45,364 nt of DNA, from assembly GCA_027946555.1 (NCBI GenBank), contig JAPEVC010000270.1:1-45364 (forward strand). The letters run 5' to 3'. This document shows positions 1 to 11,545 of the stretch, one piece after another. The stretch is from Gnomoniopsis sp. IMI 355080. Lineage: Eukaryota > Ascomycota > Sordariomycetes > Diaporthales > Gnomoniaceae. The notes beneath the pieces are model-generated. The model ran no database searches. It was given only the letters and a program-made list of their open reading frames with translations, and was not told where the DNA came from. Both the position numbers and the translations under genes were made by a program. Numbering within the stretch: the stretch's first letter is position 1; each line of letters begins with the position of its first letter.

Positions 1-2
1 GG

Positions 3-86
3 TTGGATGGACTGGTGAAGAGTGCGAGGGGGCGGAAGGTGGAGGAGACGAATCTGGGGAGCGTGGGGGCTTGGGAGCGGAAGTGA
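3..86 (+). CDS. 3' end of an unidentified gene (partial)
   Basis: One frame is open from the window edge to a TGA at 84-86 and gives 27 residues with a charged, non-repetitive C-terminus ending WERK. The base composition (G-rich, no A/T runs) resembles coding DNA more than the AT-richer sequence after it. The family cannot be recognised from so short a piece. The other two forward frames are either interrupted or Gly/Glu-rich. It could be chance. Confidence 0.35.
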   Translation: MDGLVKSARGRKVEETNLGSVGAWERK

Positions 87-505
87 GCACAGCATTGTGT
101 ACATGGTTTCTTTGTGGAAGAGGTCGAAGAATGCCGTAAGAGACTTTCCACAAGAGATCGCCATTTCACCAGATGGGTCTTTCTGGGGGGAATCCTAGGA
201 AATATATATAATCACCTAAGGAAGGTGGGGCAATAACTCTAGCGTATACTGAGACATCAGTTACAAGATTCAAGATGCATACCCAGGTTACTCAATGAAA
301 TCGAGTATGATGTATAGTGATATGTAGGTATCTTCTACTGATTGGTAAGAATGTCGAAGGAGAAAGAGTGAATTCTACATAGATGTTGACGGGTCCTCAA
401 GTCTGATGGCCCTTGGCTCGTTCGAAATACATACGTCTTCCTTCCCCTCAAACTACTGGGCCTCCATCCACCGACCAGACAAGAAGCGGATCTAGACAAG
501 CCGGC
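87..505. other. intergenic, no gene seen
   Basis: AT-richer spacer between the partial gene at the left edge and the 3' end of the fucosyltransferase-like gene on the other strand. No ORF, repeat or RNA gene was recognised. It probably holds the 3' untranslated regions of both convergent genes. Confidence 0.5.
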
Positions 506-2264
506 TTAAGGATACATGCCCTCCGGAACGTCAAATTCGAGCAGCCAAACCTTGTCGCCTGAACCTTGTTTTATAGCTATCCTGCTCAAGCCATCGTCAT
601 ATACGACAGTTGGTTCGATCTTATTGATCCCGTATGCATATACTATGTCTAGTCGTTCATCCTCAATATAAAACGCCCTTCTCAGTGCTACGTTCCAAGT
701 GAAGCTGCTCTGTGTGGACTCATCAGCATCGCACACCCTGACAAATGACGACAAGAGGATTGAATTGATCAATGTATATCCGACGGGTGAGGGAGGATGG
801 GTAGTGAAACGTTGATTAGGTAGGCAGTTTTAAACAACTTACACCAGCTGGTCCACTGAAAAAGCTACTTCGCGATAGTATTTCAAAGTCAAGCGCGCCC
901 TTTTGGTCCCACGACAGCGACTCAAACGCCGAAGCGTCAAAGACTGCTTGTTCCTCTCCGGAAGCGAGGAGATCTAGCTTGCTGATCACTGATATTCCAG
1001 ACTGCTGCGCTTCGATTGCGAACTGCTCAATATGTTCTTGGTTACCGCCGGCCACATAGATGAGGCTGAGATTGAGCTTCTTGCACATGGCCAAGTGGGT
1101 CGTTGCTTGTTCTTTGTACGACTCCCAATCCCCTCCGATATCAACTTCTGTGCGTAAGTGCACTGGATATTGCATTGTCAACTCGATATAAGACGCCGTT
1201 TGGGGCTTCACGACAGGGCAACACGTACTTCCATAATAAGCTTCCTGATAGATCTGCTGCGATGGATCAATCGCTTCCTCGAGATGACGGCTCCGTCGTA
1301 GATTGAAGATGGCTGTGGCCGCCAAGGTCCGAACTTGATTGTTGAATTTCATCAGCCTGCCGAGTGCCATGCGCAACCTAGGCTTCGTACGCATGTCGTG
1401 AGTGATAAACGGCACCTCGACGGTCACCATGTTCCTCGCGTCGTCCTGATATCCCTCCGGCTTTTCATCAATCCATTCTCTCAGTCGAGCCCTCAGTGCG
1501 GTGGTATTAGTATTTGCATCCTTATCCGTACGAGACCGCATCATGCTGAAGAGCTCCGGCACCGCACTTGGGAATCCCGCCTCTTCGATGGACCGGAAGA
1601 CATGCATCTGAGGACACGCATTGCCTAGTGTCGATATTATGAAATCAGCGTCGAACAGGTGCGAGAACGAATGGTTGCCGTTGCTCTTTTCATTCCAGTA
1701 TAGCGTCCCTTCGGTACGTTTAATGTAACCTGGCAGGATGATATGTGACCCAGTCTGCATAGCAAAGTAGATTAAGTCGAGGATGATGATACGCAGGTTG
1801 CCAAGCCCGCCGCCAGATGACTCCATGTTGAGAACAACGTCGTCGTGCCAGGAGACGCTGGCGCACAGATTTGAGATCGGGGCGAGGATGGCGTCGGTGA
1901 GGGGACCGCCAATCTCATTTTCAAGCCAAATCTTTTTGAAAGTGGTGATAGTGTAAGGGTCAGGCTGTAGTTGCTCTTGTGTTGGCAGATTGATTTCATC
2001 GAAGCCCATTCCCGCATGATTGTTCTCCCATTGCCAGTCCTTCAGCTTGCTCGTCACCGTTGTCCATGGGATGCTGTTAGAGATTTCCGTGGACCAACTA
2101 TCGGCAGTTTCTTCAATGTGTGCAAACAATGATCCAGGATCTTGGTCCTGTGTGACGTGAAAGTGAAAAACCCATACTGAAATAAGGATTAAAGCGCACC
2201 ACGCAAATCTGGTTCTATTGGGCTGGTGAAACCGGAAGAGGCCCAGTGATGATCCAGTATGCAT
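506..2264 (-). CDS. O-fucosyltransferase-like type II membrane protein
   Basis: Two exons, complement of 843-2264 and 506-709, give about 541 residues. The 133-nt intron has a GTAAGT donor and a CAG acceptor and joins the frames so that ...SGPAG runs into SSFTWNVALRR, a conserved-looking C-terminal block. A hydrophobic segment at residues ~21-38 after a basic N-terminus predicts a signal anchor with the catalytic part in the Golgi or ER lumen. The block GGGLGNLRIIILDLIYFA (about residues 150-167) resembles the donor-binding GGG-N-R start of the GDP-fucose O-fucosyltransferase fold. Fungal proteins of this shape are usually annotated only as O-fucosyltransferase-like, and substrate and activity are unproven. 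The start is the first ATG of the frame. Confidence 0.6.
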
Positions 2265-3794
2265 GGTTAAGGATTTCAGGGTAAAATATCGTGTTCAAAT
2301 CTCACTGAAAGTTTTCGAGTCCTCTCGGGGGTTACCACATACTAATACATGTCAACTCAACGGGAAGATGCTTCCCTCATTCAATTTAATCGGGCCGTGT
2401 TATGTGCTGAGACAACACGGCAAGATTATGTTCTTCAGAGCTGCGTCTGATATGTCTCAAAGGACCCCTGAAAGGACCCTGAAAAGGCCCTGAAAGAGGA
2501 CCCTGAACGCCCGCTTCCCGCATGGAATCTTTCTCATCCCTTTTCAGCGACACAACGACCTCTCAGAGTTCGTAGTTATGAGACTCTCACCAAAGAAAGC
2601 GGAAAAGAAACGCCACTGTACTAGAAAAGTGTGTTCACAAATCTATTGATGCATTTGTCTGTAATCTCACACGAAAACTTTGCCCGACGCGCTCCCTGGA
2701 AACCTGGAGTGCCATGATTCCAGTCGGCCTGGCCTCGATATTCAGGACCAAGATCTGAGTGCCCCTAATCAAATACAAAGCAGTTCATCTTTATCAGCCG
2801 CAGTATTCGTGGAGCGTAGTGGTCGATTACAGCCAATATCGACGGTTGCCCGGTCTCAGAGCATGAGATTGTCATATGAATTCCCTGCAAATACGTGGCT
2901 ACAAATACCAGTCTTCTTCGCTCTATACCAATATTGCTTTATCGCCAACAGATTTTTCATGTCGTTCTTCCAAGACTGGTCCAAGTCGTTTTTTGTCCAT
3001 CCGGTTATGTAAATGTTTCTACCGTCTTGAGTACCTGGCTGCAAGCTCTTGTTTTCCTCGCGCCGACAAGAATTGACCTCTTAGTAAAGAAGTCAATCAA
3101 GTCATTCAAGCCATGTGATCACCAACCATACGATTTTGTCCAGAGTATGAGTCCCCAAAGTCCTCTCGATTAGCTCCCACCTGTGCGGCTCAATCTCGTA
3201 TCCATGGATCTCGCGGAAGTACGCATGATGGGAAAGCTCCTTGGTCATCGTTCGCTTGGAATATTGGACCGTCAATCTATTCAAAGTGGAAAAACCTATA
3301 AGCTGCGAAAATTCCGAGCGTTGTGCAGTGTCCTGTCGCTGTTTGCGTTGGCCAATTGAAAGGGGGACGATACGGTAGAACTGACCAGGGGCACAAGACC
3401 AAGATCTCGACTTCGCCCCCGATTCACACTTCCCACTTTTTACACAAGATCGGAGTCTCCACTCCTGCCTGGCCTGGAAAAAGTAAGTTCCCATTGAGCC
3501 ACGTCCAACATTGTCACTGAAGGTCGTTATTATGGCCGCAGAAAGCGGTTCGATGCGGCGAATCAAGGCTTTAGCCGCCAACATGCCTCGCTAGGCAGTC
3601 CGTACTACGTAGATCTTGGTAGGCCTCTTGCAGATACCCCCTCAGTCCGCGGAAAGGTATAAAGTAGGCGATTAGATTCGGCACTGAAGTCGGAATCAAA
3701 GAACAGCTTGAACACCAGTCATTGTTTCAACCTTGGAAGTTCGCATCAATCTTTCTCTTCACATCCTGTCCAGTACATACTGAGTCGAGTTGAA
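2265..3794. other. intergenic region with divergent promoters
   Basis: This 1.5 kb lies between two divergently transcribed genes. Its left end must hold the promoter of the fucosyltransferase-like gene and its right end that of the coiled-coil gene, which has a TATA box at 3658. Several ORFs of 60-160 codons exist on both strands but show no family resemblance and overlap each other. A short imperfect direct repeat of AGGACCCTGAAA-like units occurs near 2460-2510. Confidence 0.5.
3658..3663 (+). promoter_or_regulatory. TATA box
   Basis: A perfect TATAAA lies 132 nt upstream of the ATG at 3795, followed by a pyrimidine-rich leader (CAATCTTTCTCTTCACATCC). The spacing suits a promoter for the downstream gene. 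Seen by motif only. Confidence 0.5.
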
Positions 3795-5216
3795 ATGGCG
3801 AAAAGCAAGAATATACCGGATGACAAAGATATCTACTTGGCCTTCAGCACAGTATTCAAGGGCTCGTGTGCGCAAATTAGGAAAGCGTCTGCCATCCAGC
3901 GACTCGTAAAACAAAGCGAGAAGCAGACAGAAGTCGCTCAATTCTTTGCCAGGAACAATCACAAGTCAATGCGAGCTGTCATTTACGACAGACTCAAGGT
4001 CCTTCTGGAGCAGCGGGTCTTCGAGTCGTACTCACGCGCCAGACTTAGGGTTTGATACTACTATCCTCTAGACATAGACAATGGCTAGGGAGGAATTAAC
4101 TCAATCTCACATCAGTTCCCCGATCTCTTTGTGGAGACAGCGACCCAGACTGCCGAGCGAGCGGCCTCGGAAGCCATGGCGGCCACTGATCATGCTCGAG
4201 CTGTTGAAGGGGCTTTGCTGGGCGATCAGGAAGTCGTGGATGACACATTCACTGACAGTGGTAAGTAGTCCTGTACTATGACGTTGGTTTCTGGTGAAAA
4301 TTACGTCGTGAGTTGCATGCTGAGAGCCTACACTTCAGATGAGACATGCGCGCGCCCAGATGTCGTCTTTCCGGACACCTTCTTAACGCCGCCTTTCCAG
4401 AAACACCTCGCCGCCACGGGCCTGCCTAATGGACCACGAATCCCTCCATTATTTCCCGTTCGTCTCCCATTCATCACCGGGCATCAAATCATGCTCGAAG
4501 CCCAAGCCATACTTGAGCAAGCATGCTTTGATTTTACGCAACACAGGATGCCCGAGGTTCTCGCGACCAGGGGTTGGGATTGTGCTGCAGCAGTCGAACT
4601 CAACATTTGGGTCAAGATGATGCGGAAACAAGAACATCGCCTATTCAACGCTACACTGACGGATCTTGAAATAGACAGGGCAAGCTTCTACAAATCACTT
4701 TGCGATATCCGGCATACTGCGGTCCACCGGCTTCCTATGACGGCTGCCGGAATCGAAAAGTGCTTGCGCGACGGCGAGCTCCTGGCCAACTTGATCGATG
4801 ATAGCGCTGCGGCTACCAGGATTTCGACTATGCGATGTGAGGTACAACGCGTCAGTACCGAGATGGAGGACCACAAGTGCATGCTCGAGGCAAAGATGAA
4901 CAGAACGTTGGAGAGGATCGCTGCAGAGCGCGCGGAGCTGGATCGGCAAGAGAGGGAAGCAATTGAGGGCACAGCCCAGGCAGACGAAGAATATCAGTTG
5001 TATGCGGCTGCTAACCTTGAGCAGAGACTCGCAAATTGTGAGGATGATGTGACTACGGAGAGCGAAACCTCAGGTTCTATGATGATGGCAATGAGAACAG
5101 TGTGGAACATGAGTGGATCTTCTTGGGAAAGACTGTGGACGACATTGAGGAGCTCGGCTTTCGATCGCTTTGTGAGCCCCGAGCAACTAGATGGAAGTGT
5201 TGATGCCCAGACATAG
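3795..5216 (+). CDS. conserved fungal coiled-coil protein of unknown function
   Basis: Three exons, 3795-4049, 4116-4260 and 4339-5216, give 425 residues in consistent phase. Intron 1 (66 nt) uses an uncommon GTTTGA donor. Intron 2 (78 nt) has GTAAGT and CAG borders. The middle holds a conserved-looking block with FYKSLCDIRHTAVHRLP, followed by a long Glu/Arg/Ala-rich helix (about residues 315-370) that should form a coiled coil. Related fungal proteins are often mislabelled as ubiquinol-cytochrome-c reductase cytochrome c1, but no CxxCH haem motif is present here, so that name is not supported. An upstream in-frame ATG at 3708 would add 29 residues. 3795 was chosen because the frame after it has the better codon pattern. 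Confidence 0.75.
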
Positions 5217-5976
5217 GCAGACACAGCGGATCCTGAGACTACAGGCAATTTTGAATTCTAATCATTCCATTGATCATAGACGATCCTGTGCATCCTAAAC
5301 GCTACCTAGGTATATCTTGAACGTCCTGCATTTTCAATTTAGTCCTCCCTCTTCCAACTCGACCCACTATATCAGAACAATGTAGGAACCTTGGAGTCTA
5401 CGGGTAGGTATGCTGCTACCTGTAGTGCATACGGACCTGCACAATGGCCAAGCGATCCGCAGCAGCCCGTCCAAATCGGAAGTTCGAGTGACGGTGAACT
5501 TCAATGTTGGTCCGTGTCTTTTTTCTTATGAGACACGCAGGGCGCCCCCAATCTGTCCGGTTCAACACCAAATCCAGTGTCCACGGGCAGGGAGTTGTGA
5601 CGGCAAGATGGGAGACTCACTGACAGCTAATGTCCAGTTCACCGTATCGTATTATCTACCACAAAAGAAGCTTTGCTGAAGAAGGGGGAAAAAAGAGTGA
5701 ACAAGCCTCGCCACAGTGCCTGGAGTTTTGAATTAGGTAGGTCCAGCTAGGTAAGCTGTGCAGGAAGTCACTGGACTGCAGAGACCAGGGTCCCGCTCAC
5801 TACCCTTGGGTAAGCACTTACCTACCTAGGTAGGTACCTAAGTATGCAGGCACCAGCCCTCACAAAAGCTGTGCCCCTCTGCTTGATTTCCAGGTTAGAA
5901 ACACCAACTTTTGTCCAAAACATTCAATCCTTGAGTCGTCTACGCCCTCAGCCATTCCTTTCCCACTGGCTCAAGC
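5217..5976 (+). other. intergenic, presumed ABC transporter promoter
   Basis: Between two genes on the same strand. It carries TACCTAGGTA at 5303-5312 and an 18-bp palindrome at 5819-5836. A CT-rich tract with TTCAATCC, CGCCCTCAGCC and CCTTTCCCACTGG leads up to the ATG at 5977. No convincing ORF. Confidence 0.5.
5819..5836. repeat. 18-bp palindrome of the TACCTAGGTA family
   Basis: TACCTACCTAGGTAGGTA reads identically on both strands and is followed by a further TACCTAAGTA-like unit. It lies 140 nt upstream of the ABC transporter start codon. The core decamer recurs exactly seven more times in the window: 5303, 14857, 16709 (composite), 27083, 28906, 29305 and 32057. Confidence 0.85.
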
Positions 5977-8900
5977 ATGAGCGACACATCTCCCACTGCG
6001 GGCTGCTTGCCTACGGCGGATGCAGTCTTTGGCCCTGTCCAAGACTGTCGTCATTTTGACTTTACAATCACGTTTGAGCAGTACTTCTTTTCCATCCTAC
6101 CAGCCGTCATCTTCATCATCATTGCCCCCTTTCGTCTCAAATCCCTGAGCAAGTCGCCTTCCTTCGTCGCGGGCAGCGTCTTCCAGTATTGTAAAATAGG
6201 CGCCGTTATCTTGTTCGCAGCCCTGCAGCTCGCCCTCGTGGCGCTGTGGGCGATTCAATCGGATTCCCTCGGCCAAACCCGCACGGCGTCTCTCGCCGCG
6301 TCCTGCGTCTCTTTCGTTGCTAGTCTCTTGTTGTGTGTCCTCTCATATACGGAACACGCCCGCTCGCTGCGGCCCTCTTCGCTTCTCAATGCGTACCTTC
6401 TGGTATCCCTATTACTGGATGCCGCTATCGTGCGCAGCTTCTGGCTGGCTGGCCTGTCGGATCCGATTCGTGACTTATTCACGGTTTCTTTCGCTGTCAA
6501 AGCAGCGCTGCTGGTGCTCGAGGCCGTGGAAAAGGCGTCCTATGTCAAGACAAAGGATTCTGACCAGAGGAATCCCGAGGTAACCAGTGGTCTTTACAAC
6601 AGAGGATTGTTTTGGTGGATGAACCCGCTTCTGGTGGATGGTTTCCGCCGCCTGCTGCAGCCGAGTGATCTATATGCCCTTGATCAATCTTTGGCCGCCT
6701 CTGTCCTCAACGACCAATTTTGGAAGACATGGAACAGCTGTGCGTTCATCCAGAACAGAATGATGTGAAGGTGGTTTTACTTACTGAAATATTAACACAG
6801 CGCGTCACACAAATACATACAAGTTGCTATTGTGTTGCGTTAAAACACTCAAGTGGCCACTCCTTGGCATCGTTGGGCCCAGATTGTGCCTGCTTGCGTT
6901 CACGATTTGCCAGCCATTGCTGCTCAGTCGCTTCCTTGCATTCCTCCAAAATCCGACCGAAGATGTCTCCATCGGCTATGGCCTCGTTGGTGCCTATGCA
7001 CTTGTCTATGTTGGCATCGCCATATCATCTGCTCTCTACCAACATCGTAACGCCCGGACGATTACCATGCTCCGAGGCGTCCTCGTGTCAGCTATCTTTT
7101 CCCGTACAACCGACTTGAGCACGGTAGAGTTGAATAACTCGGCGGCTGTTACTCTCATGAGTACCGATGTAAGTATGATTTAAGCATTGAAAAGGACATT
7201 ACTGATACTTCATAGGTCGACGCCATTATCCGGGCTTGGAGGGAACTCCACGAGATTTGGGCCAACATCATTCAGATTGGCCTAGCAACCTGGCTGTTGA
7301 GTGTTCAAATTGGGTTCGCCTGTGTAGGGCCTGTGATTATTTGTGGCCTTGCGCTGGGTGCATCTATTCTCTCCGGGCCACGGACCGGCAAGTATATGAT
7401 GGCCTGGATTTCGAAAGTCCAAGAGAGAATCGGTAAGCTTTCTCGGGCGATGTAAGTTCTAGTTATCTCGCTGCTCACAATATTCAGGGACCACCTCGAC
7501 AATGTTGGGTCATATGAAGAGCATCAAGATGTCTGGGCTTGGGCACAAACTTGGCCTCACGATCGCTCAACTTCGCAAGGACGAGATCGATGCCGCTTCT
7601 CCTTTCCGGGTCATGAGTGCCGTGAATTCGGCCACTGCCCAAGTCCCACTTCTCCTTTCTCCGGTTGCAGCCTTTGCTTTCTTCACGATCCGGTCTTTCC
7701 AAACAGAGGAAACCTTGGATGCCACTAGAATGTTTTCATCACTTTCCCTCATCATTCTGCTTGGACAGCCTCTGTTCTGGATGCTCGAGTCTGTTTTGGA
7801 TACGAGTGCTGCTTTGACGTGTTTCAGCAGAATCGACAAGTATTTATCAACCGCACCTATGCCCCGACGGAACACCATGGTCGTCCATGGCCCGTCTACA
7901 AGCCCGGAGACGGAAGCCAACGACTCCACGGCTCAGCTGACCCCCGATCACGCGCAATTCGAACTACGGGACATGAACAGAACCGTCAATTCTCTAGACA
8001 ATATTGACGTTGATACTTGCAATGTTTCGATTTCCTGGGCGGATAAAAGACCCCCTGTTCTCCGAGACCTCAATATCAGCGTCAAACGTGGCGAGTTGGC
8101 TATCGTTATTGGTCCTGTGGCAAGTGGGAAGACTACCTTGTTGAAAGGCTTGTTGGGTGAGGTCCCGGCCGTGCATGGCGACGTCAAAATCGGACGCCAA
8201 AAGATTGCCTGGTGCGAGCAGACTCCTTGGTTGATCGTAAGTGTGCACTCATATACAAGCCTGTCATGAGTCAGTAGTCTAACTTCATGCAGAATGACAC
8301 GCTCCGGAAAAATATCATAGGGTTCTCTGAATACGACGAAGACTTCTACGGAGTTGTCACCCACATGTGCGACCTGGACAAAGATTTTTCGAGGCTTGAG
8401 AATCAGGATCTGACCTTGGTTGGATCCAAAGGCATCGTACTCAGCGGCGGACAAAAGCAGCGAGTGGTGAGTTCGAATTTTGCAACCTTTTGGATGGGTA
8501 TAGGATTTTGACTTGGAATAGGCTTTGGCGCGGGCCATCTATTCTCGACCGCAGCTTGCCTTCTTCGATGATCCCTTTAGCGGCTTGGATAACCAAACTG
8601 CTCAGACCGTCTTCAGTCGGCTGTTTACCAGGGACACCGGTATCTTCAGGAGGTACGGGACGACTGTCGTCCTAGCCACGCAAGCAGGTGAGTGAGCTCT
8701 CTTGTTTCAGACATGGTTTGGTATACTGTATGTTTTGTGCTGATTTACATGACCCAAGCCAACTTCCTGCAACATGCAGACCAGATCATCTGCTTGAAAG
8801 ACGGGTTGGTGGCGGAACAGGGGACTTTCAAATCCTTGGTTCAAGCCAGTGGTTACACTGCATCGTTGCAGAAGCAACAATATTCGAAAGAAGACCTTGA

Positions 8901-11215
8901 TTACTTAGAAGAGGCACATCCGAACGTCCGACAGTCTTCAGCACAAAAGGCCAGCCCTAAAACCCCATCTGGTCCTGAAGATAAGCGCAGACAGATGGGC
9001 GACTTCTCAGTTTATTCCTACTTCTTCAGCACCTTGGGTCTGTACTTCAATATTGGACTTCTGGTGTGCGAAGTCTTGTGGGCGTTCCTGTCAACGTTCC
9101 CAAGTAAGATTCCAATCCGAAACTGATTGCATTTGTGTGACGGCTAACACTTCAATCGCAAGCCGTATGGTTGAATTGGTGGGTCGAGAGCAACGCAGCA
9201 CACCCAAATCAGAGGGTTGGGTATTATCTGGGAGTTTACGCAGCGCTGCAAACCATGGCTGTCATCTCTTTCGGTGGTCTGATTCTGTAAGAGCGATCCA
9301 TTGACTTGCAGAAGCAAACACTGACTCGACAGGTTTGGAATGCTCTTCATCGCCGCTCGTTCCGGCATCGTGCTACATCGCAGATTGCTAGATACCGTCA
9401 TGTGGTTTGTTGCCCTCTATACAAAAACAAGTCTGTCTGTTTCTCACTTCTATGCAGGGCTCCTCTGTCCCTTTTCACAAACACAGACATTGGCTCAATC
9501 ACTACGATGTAAGTACGAAGCAGTTATCATTTCGGAGACTCCCAGGGGCTTCCACAAAAATACCAGCTCCCCCATCGCATTGAGTGCTCCCACCCAAACG
9601 ATGGTCCTCCCATACCATTCATGGTTGTACTGATTGGTTCCAAGATTCTCGCAGGACATTGGACTCATTGACCGCTCACTGCCACTGGCACTTTTGGTTT
9701 CAATCGCAAGTAAGTAGAAGCGAAAAGACAAGGTTAAAGGAATGATTTAGTTCCACCTGACCAATTCATAGACTTTCTCGTGGTTATTGGCCAGGCTGGT
9801 CTCCTTTCTTCTTCCACTGGATACGTAGCTATCACTTTCCCCTTCTGTTTTATCCTATCCTTTTACCTCCAGAGAGGCTATCTGCGAACTTCTCGTCAAC
9901 TGCGACTTCTCGATCTAGAAGAGAAGGCCCCGGTCTACTCGCAATTTCTCGAGACACTCTCCGGACTTACTACGATCCGTGCCTTTGGCTGGACAGAGTC
10001 AGCTCTGGATCTCAACCACAAGCTGGTGGACAGGTCCCAGCGTCCTTTCTACTTACTCATGATGGTTCAGCAGTGGCTTGTATTGGTCCTCAACCTGTTC
10101 ACCGCGGCGCTGGCTATCCTGGTCGCCGGCGTGGCTGTCAGCCTTCGCGACTCCGTCGCGGTCGGACTTACAGGAGTTTCTCTTCTACAGTTGATCACGT
10201 TGGCAGAAACTCTCAAGCTGCTCATTCAATTTTGGACCTCTTTAGAGACCTCGCTCGGAGCAGTGGCTAGGATCAAGAACTTTGGAGAGGACACACCGGA
10301 TGAGAGGTTGCCAGGCGAGGATCACCAACCCTCTGCAGACTGGCTCAAGAGTGGGGCAATTGAGCTGTCGCATGTTTCTGCGAGCTACGGAGAGGATCTA
10401 GAGTCCAAGGCACTGGATGATGTGAGCTTGAAGATTGAATCTGGGCAAAAAATTGGCATCGTTGGACGAACTGGAAGGCATGTCTCCGTTTTGGTCTTGG
10501 TATCCTTTCCTCAGCCATGGTTGCTGATGCTATCTAGTGGCAAATCCACCCTCCTATTGACTCTTCTGAGGCTGCTTCCGAACACCTCTGGGTCCATCAT
10601 CGTCGACGGAGTTGACACTTCTACCGTGCCTCGCGACCTGGTCCGCGCAAAATTGGTCGCTGTCTCGCAAGACCTTTTCTTCCTTCCCGGCTCGGTGAGG
10701 CAGAATGTCGATCCCTACGATGGGGCAACGTCCGAAAATATAGAAGAAACTCTGCGCCGCACAGGTCTTTGGGATGTTATTGCGGAGAAAGGAGGCCTCG
10801 ATGTTAAATTTGAAGAGGATATGCTCAGTCACGGCCAACGCCAGCTTTTCTCCCTAGCCAGGGCAATATTGAGGAAGGCCACCGGAGCAGTCGTCCTCTT
10901 CGACGAAGCTACTAGCAGGTACGTAATGATCCCTTACTGCGTATTTTGCACAATTCCAGCTCCGACTAACATTGCAATAGCGTTGATTCGCATACGGACG
11001 CCCTGATGAAGCAGGTTATCCGCGAGGAATTCATTGAACACACGGTTCTCTCGGTCGCCCATCGTTTGCATACAATTGTGGACTTTGACCGCGTTATTGT
11101 CCTCGACCATGGTTGCATTGTTGAGGATGGCAACCCTCAAGAGTTGATGAGGGCCAGCAACAGCAGGTTCAAGGAGCTTTGGAATGCAAGTAGACAGACT
11201 GGGCGTGTCAAGTAG
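5977..11215 (+). CDS. ABCC-type (MRP-like) full ABC transporter
   Basis: Fourteen exons give about 1,471 residues, the usual ABCC length: 5977-6739, 6801-7168, 7216-7432, 7488-8236, 8293-8466, 8522-8687, 8759-9103, 9163-9286, 9333-9404, 9458-9508, 9645-9709, 9772-10477, 10538-10918, 10981-11215. All junctions keep phase. Order is an N-terminal hydrophobic domain, TMD1, NBD1, TMD2, NBD2. NBD1 has Walker A GPVASGKT (~658), signature LSGGQKQR (~748) and Walker B LAFFDDPFSGLD. NBD2 has GRTGSGKS (~1262), signature LSHGQRQ, Walker B VVLFDEATS and H-loop SVAHR. In NBD1 the H-loop position reads LATQA, with Gln where His is usual, and Asp follows the Walker B Asp, as in the degenerate NBD1 of ABCC proteins. 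It should export organic anions, conjugates or a metabolite from plasma or vacuolar membrane; the substrate is unknown. The intron inside NBD2 Walker A is GC-AG. Confidence 0.92.
10478..10537 (+). other. GC-AG intron inside the NBD2 Walker A codons
   Basis: Removing 60 nt that begin GCATGT and end CTATCTAG joins ACTGGAAG to TGGCAAATCC and restores a canonical G-R-T-G-S-G-K-S P-loop. No GT donor nearby does so. Retention would keep the frame open and add 20 residues within the P-loop. GC-AG introns are a known minor class with the AG|GC exon border seen here. Confidence 0.85.
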
Positions 11216-11545
11216 ATTTTTGACGGTTATATATGGGTCAGGTATTTTCTTTCTCGTGTATTCAGTTCCTGAAGTCACAGGACGGGTTGAAATCTCAGGA
11301 TTTACTCAGGCGGCGCGGGTTTCACCATTACTGCAACAGGCAACGCCACAAGATATGACATAGTGCTTGTATTCAGAAGTTTATAATTTACGTATGCCGT
11401 GACGTTTATGAGATAACCCCCTGCACTGTTGGATATGATTAACGCAGGGCCATGATGCTGGTACACGCCCCGCTTGCCAATTTTCTGATGGAAAACTTCT
11501 CATCCCATCGGGCCAGCCTACACATACACATTCAGTCGCCCATAC
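11216..11545. other. spacer between convergent genes
   Basis: It holds the 3' ends of the ABC transporter (plus) and the dehydrogenase (minus). No ORF or repeat was recognised. Confidence 0.5.

Noticed and set aside
2460..2512. Short AGGACCCTGAAA-like repeats
   Set aside because: Three imperfect units only; simple slippage is sufficient.
3102..3584. 160-codon ORF on the minus strand
   Set aside because: No domain, no splice partner, and small ORFs overlap it on the other strand; probably chance in a promoter region.
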